Below the pieces are notes generated by a model. It saw only the letters and a program-made list of their open reading frames with translations, had not been told where the DNA came from and made no database searches. Below are positions 12,128 through 14,711 of a stretch of DNA of 14,711 bases, piece after piece. Made by a program: the position numbers and the translations under genes. This DNA is from Candidatus Sulfotelmatobacter sp. GTDB taxonomy: Bacteria; Acidobacteriota; Terriglobia; Terriglobales; Acidobacteriaceae. Location of the stretch: NCBI GenBank assembly GCA_030037515.1, contig JASHRE010000195.1, positions 1 to 14,711 of the forward strand, given 5' to 3'. How positions within the stretch are numbered: position 1 is the stretch's first letter; each line of letters begins with the position of its first letter.

Positions 12128-13066
12128 TTAAGGCAACTGCAACAAGATCAACCGCGCCGGGTCGAGATAGGTTCCCTGCCAGCGCACGGCGACGTGGAGA
12201 TGGGGGCCAGTCGCGCGTCCTGTGCCTCCGCTGAGGCCAATCTGCTGACCACGAGCCACGATTTCGCCTTCTTTAACGTCGATTTGCGAAAGATGTAGAT
12301 AAAGCGTGAGCAGTCCCTGCCCGTGGTCGATGACTACGAAATTTCCCTCGAAATATAAGGGTCTCGCCAGCAGCACCGTGCCTTTATTCATCGCGTTGAC
12401 CGGAGTTCCGTTTGGCACGCGGTAATCGAGACCATAGTGCGGGCGCTGCGCCTTGCCATTAAAAATGCGCTGGGAGCCGTAGACATCGGAAATGTCGGCG
12501 TGAGCCGCTGCGGCGAAATTGCCGTCCCACTCGCGGTCGGGCGTGACCCGGCTCAGATAATCGTCTTTGACCTTCTGGTCGGCATCAATTTGCTTCAATT
12601 GCTCTGGGCTGGGCTCGGTGAATTTGCCTTCGACGGTCAATTGCGCCCGAATTTTAGGGTAGTTCGCTGCCGTCACGGCGAATTTTTGGGTCAAGACGAA
12701 CGGGGCGCCCGTTCTTCGCTCGCCGGATAATTCGAGCGCGTATTTGCCGGGAATCGTTTCAAAGCTCACTCCAGCCAGAGCGAACCATGTCCTTGAAATA
12801 GGATCGAAGCTGAAGGGGACTTCATGACCCAGCCATTTCCCCGACAATGACCCAACCTGCGCCGTCGTCTTCACCCGGAACAATACGGGACCGCCATTGA
12901 CCAGGCGGGCCGGTTCGGCGCGGACGGTCCAAGTCGCGGCTGATGCCGTGGTCATGAACCACCCCACCGCCGCCAGGGCGCACACCAGGCGCGGCCGAGG
13001 AATCGGACAGCGCAGCTTCGTTCGGGATTTTAATTTCCGAAACACTCCGTATAGCCTAACACCCAT
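12128..13066 (-). CDS. Secreted M23 (LytM-type) metallopeptidase
   Basis: The 312-residue product starts at ATG 13066, with TGGAG five bases upstream. The frame also reaches a TTG at 13126, which has no ribosome site. A basic N-region, a hydrophobic stretch (LVCALAAVGWF) and ASAA-type cleavage near residue 44 make a signal peptide. A beta-rich domain (about 45-135) comes next, then a short charged linker, and an M23 domain (about 195-312). The zinc site is complete: His210 and Asp214 in HYGLD, and His289/His291 in GPHLHV, with His258 in LYLHLS as the other active-site histidine. The family cuts peptidoglycan cross-links or peptides in the periplasm. Its stop lies four bases from the stop of the convergent regulator gene, so the 3' ends of the two messages must overlap. 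Confidence 0.92.
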   Translation of the reverse strand: MGVRLYGVFRKLKSRTKLRCPIPRPRLVCALAAVGWFMTTASAATWTVRAEPARLVNGGPVLFRVKTTAQVGSLSGKWLGHEVPFSFDPISRTWFALAGVSFETIPGKYALELSGERRTGAPFVLTQKFAVTAANYPKIRAQLTVEGKFTEPSPEQLKQIDADQKVKDDYLSRVTPDREWDGNFAAAAHADISDVYGSQRIFNGKAQRPHYGLDYRVPNGTPVNAMNKGTVLLARPLYFEGNFVVIDHGQGLLTLYLHLSQIDVKEGEIVARGQQIGLSGGTGRATGPHLHVAVRWQGTYLDPARLILLQLP

Positions 13067-13240
13067 GGGCACTCCAGTTAGCCGAGAGCTGCGCGCGAGC
13101 GAATACGATGAATCATCAATGTGCAACGACGGGTTTGCCTACCATTTAGCCACGAAAACAAACGCCAGACCGCAGATTGCCACCTCCCGATGAAGCGCAG
13201 GTGTTGAATTTTCCCCTGATTGCTAAAGTTGAGGCGCATC

Positions 13241-14353
13241 ATGCCCTCGCGCTACGCACAATGGATGTACGACTGGGAGCACCGGCTCACTTCGGTCGAT
13301 AACAACCGCATAACGCGCCCGCTGGAATGGGGGACGGAATGGGCGCGAGATTGGCCTTGCCGCAATGGCTTTCGTGTGGGTTCGGTTCCAGAGGATCCGC
13401 AAAAATTCTTTCTCGATTACAACCGCCGGATTCTCGCGGCCAGCGACGATTTTTTTTCCTATTCGCGGCCGACCGATTATCGCCTGGAGCGGCGCGAAGT
13501 GCAGGTGTTCTCGACCCGCGAAGTTCCCGATCCGAAGCTGCAGGCCAAGGTAAAGGGTACTTTTGCAGAGTTTCTGCGTTTTACATCGCCCGTTAGCACG
13601 CCGTATCAGGAAAACAATCTGGTCAACGCGCGCTGGTTCCCGCTTCAGGGACGGCGGGCCGTGGTGCTTCTGCCCCACTGGAATGCCGATGCGATTGCGT
13701 ACACAAGCTTGTGCCGCGTGCTGAACCTGCTGGGAGTTGCCGTATTGCGAATGAGCATGCCCTACCATGACATTCGCATGCCGGCCGAGATCAGGCGCGC
13801 CGATTACGCGGTCTCAGCAAACATTGGCCGGACCCTCGACTCGACGCGCCAGGGCGTAGTCGACATTCGCTGCTGCCTTGACTGGCTCGAAGCACAAGGC
13901 CATTCGCAGCTTGGAATCGTAGGCACAAGCCTCGGATCGTGCTGTGCGTTTCTGGCGGCAGCCCATGATCCGCGGATTCGCGTGGCGGCTTTCAATCACG
14001 CCTCGACCTACTTTGCCGACGTGGTCTGGCACGGCCAGTCGACTCGTCACATTCGCGAAGGGCTGGAGCAGAAAATCGATCTGGAGTGTCTGCGGCGGGT
14101 CTGGATGGCAATCAGTCCGATGGCCTACTTCGAGCAGTTTTCGCGCTGGCCGAAGAAGTCGCTGGTCGTGTACGCGAAATACGACCTGACATTCTTGCCT
14201 GAGTTCTCGCGCCAAGTGGTCGCGGAATTCGCCCGCCATGGGCTGGATTATCGAGTGGCCGCACTGCCCTGCGGGCACTACACGACGGGCGAAACGCCCT
14301 ACAAATACATGGACGGATGGCAGCTGGCTTCTTTTCTGCGAACAGCCTGGTGA
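13241..14353 (+). CDS. Alpha/beta-hydrolase fold protein, substrate unknown
   Basis: The 370-residue product starts at ATG 13241 because GAGG (13231-13234) is six bases upstream. A TTG at 13220 is the alternative. The N-terminal third (about 1-125) is rich in W, R and Y and has no motif I recognise. The hydrolase core begins near 138 with AVVLLPHWNAD. The nucleophile is Ser230 in GTSLGS (228-233), the likely acid is Asp315 in YAKYDLTF, and the likely base is His346 in LPCGHYTTG. The triad is therefore complete. No signal peptide or membrane segment is seen. The layout, with a long N-terminal extension and a G-T-S-L-G elbow, recalls ABHD18-like proteins, but I am not sure of that. It is divergent from the M23 gene, with 174 bases between the starts. 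Confidence 0.85.
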   Translation: MPSRYAQWMYDWEHRLTSVDNNRITRPLEWGTEWARDWPCRNGFRVGSVPEDPQKFFLDYNRRILAASDDFFSYSRPTDYRLERREVQVFSTREVPDPKLQAKVKGTFAEFLRFTSPVSTPYQENNLVNARWFPLQGRRAVVLLPHWNADAIAYTSLCRVLNLLGVAVLRMSMPYHDIRMPAEIRRADYAVSANIGRTLDSTRQGVVDIRCCLDWLEAQGHSQLGIVGTSLGSCCAFLAAAHDPRIRVAAFNHASTYFADVVWHGQSTRHIREGLEQKIDLECLRRVWMAISPMAYFEQFSRWPKKSLVVYAKYDLTFLPEFSRQVVAEFARHGLDYRVAALPCGHYTTGETPYKYMDGWQLASFLRTAW

Positions 14354-14533
14354 AAGCAGCAATTGGCGGTTAGAAACCAGCGGTGGGCGGAAAAAGTTGA
14401 GTGACGAGCGTACTCTTCTCGCCGGTTTTGCCAGTGGCATTTCCGACAGGTCGCCGTGTGAGCAATTGTGACCTTCTAGTTGCCGACCGCCAATCGGTAA
14501 TTGCCGCAACCCCGCCCCAATTAGAATGAGATC
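14354..14533. repeat. Spacer with a 9-base inverted repeat of GCAATTGG-type filler
   Basis: ATTGGCGGT (14362-14370) is the exact reverse complement of ACCGCCAAT (14486-14494), 115 bases apart. GCAATT occurs at 14359 and 14462. The 180-base spacer otherwise holds no gene. It resembles the GCAATTGGC/GCAATTAGC filler that I associate with acidobacterial spacers. Confidence 0.4.
14522..14527 (+). promoter_or_regulatory. TAGAAT -10 hexamer six bases before the GNAT start codon
   Basis: TAGAAT ends six bases before ATG 14534, so RNA should begin at or next to the start codon. The best -35 is TTGCCG (14501-14506), at a short 15-base spacing. It is the same hexamer at the same distance as in front of lhr. 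Confidence 0.4.
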
Positions 14534-14711
14534 ATGGAACCCGCTCCCGCCGTGAGTCCGCCAAAAATCGTTCTGCACCGTCGCGGGGACTTTCTCATCA
14601 GCACGGATCCGGCCCTTCTGGATCTCGATCTGATTCACAATTTCCTGATCAACTGCTATTGGGCGGAGGGGATTCCGAGGCATGTGGTCGCGCGATCGAT
14701 CGAGCACTCCC
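14534..14711 (+). CDS. GNAT-family N-acetyltransferase, N-terminal part only
   Basis: The frame begins at ATG 14534 and runs off the right edge after 59 codons. The segment DFLISTDPALLDLDLIH followed by YWAEGIPR (about residues 41-48) is the typical opening of a group of small (about 140-residue) GNAT acetyltransferases, whose first helix follows the ISTDP turn. The acetyl-CoA-binding motif lies beyond the window, so neither activity nor substrate can be judged. A 10-residue P/A-rich lead precedes the domain. No strong Shine-Dalgarno is present, and TAGAAT six bases upstream suggests a leaderless message. Confidence 0.8.
   Translation, partial: MEPAPAVSPPKIVLHRRGDFLISTDPALLDLDLIHNFLINCYWAEGIPRHVVARSIEHS

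Noticed and set aside
13067..13126. Twenty extra N-terminal codons of the M23 peptidase from a TTG
   Set aside because: ATG 13066 has a good ribosome site and leaves a normal signal peptide.
1..14711. CRISPR arrays, tRNA or rRNA genes, insertion sequences, toxin-antitoxin or defence genes
   Set aside because: I looked for regular repeat-spacer arrays, tRNA T-loop and acceptor patterns, transposase motifs and terminal repeats, and saw none. The GGTTCGATAAC near 9946 has no tRNA arms around it.

Overview
The window is about 14.7 kb of high-GC bacterial chromosome. It carries ordinary housekeeping genes and no plasmid, phage or insertion-sequence genes. The protein style points to a free-living Gram-negative-type bacterium, most likely an Acidobacteriota (Terriglobia/Koribacter-like). 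The grounds are full-length Lhr, a sucC-sucD-ndk run, an FHA-GAF-AAA+-Fis regulator, and intergenic fillers of the GTCGTCGG and GCAATTGG kind. This assignment is inference from style, not from a marker gene.

Layout, left to right. (1) 1-105 is the C-terminal end of a plus-strand monooxygenase-like (ABM) protein, convergent with a small secreted DUF1161-type protein (137-430, minus). (2) A minus-strand block reads sucC (2360-3556), sucD (1389-2267), then ndk (650-1075). It encodes the two subunits of succinyl-CoA synthetase and nucleoside diphosphate kinase, linking TCA-cycle substrate-level phosphorylation to NTP balancing. (3) Divergent from sucC is trpD (3774-4868, plus), the second step of tryptophan synthesis. 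(4) lhr (5192-9736, plus) is a full-length 1514-residue Lhr-type helicase. (5) A 0.4-kb gene-free, hairpin-rich stretch precedes an FHA-GAF-sigma54-AAA+-Fis regulator (10150-12123, plus). Four bases further on, tail to tail, lies a secreted M23 peptidase (12128-13066, minus). (6) An alpha/beta-hydrolase (13241-14353, plus) and the start of a GNAT acetyltransferase (from 14534, plus) close the window.

The most unusual feature is a set of short palindromic elements of intergenic type that sit in frame inside coding genes. Four positions in lhr and one in trpD carry perfect or near-perfect DNA hairpins exactly where the protein appears to have extra, non-conserved linker residues compared with its family. 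Related hairpins lie between genes. This resembles the protein-invading palindromic elements known from Rickettsia, but the sequences here are different. A second signal is that lhr and the GNAT gene both have the hexamer TAGAAT exactly six bases before the ATG with no good Shine-Dalgarno, the arrangement expected of leaderless mRNAs.
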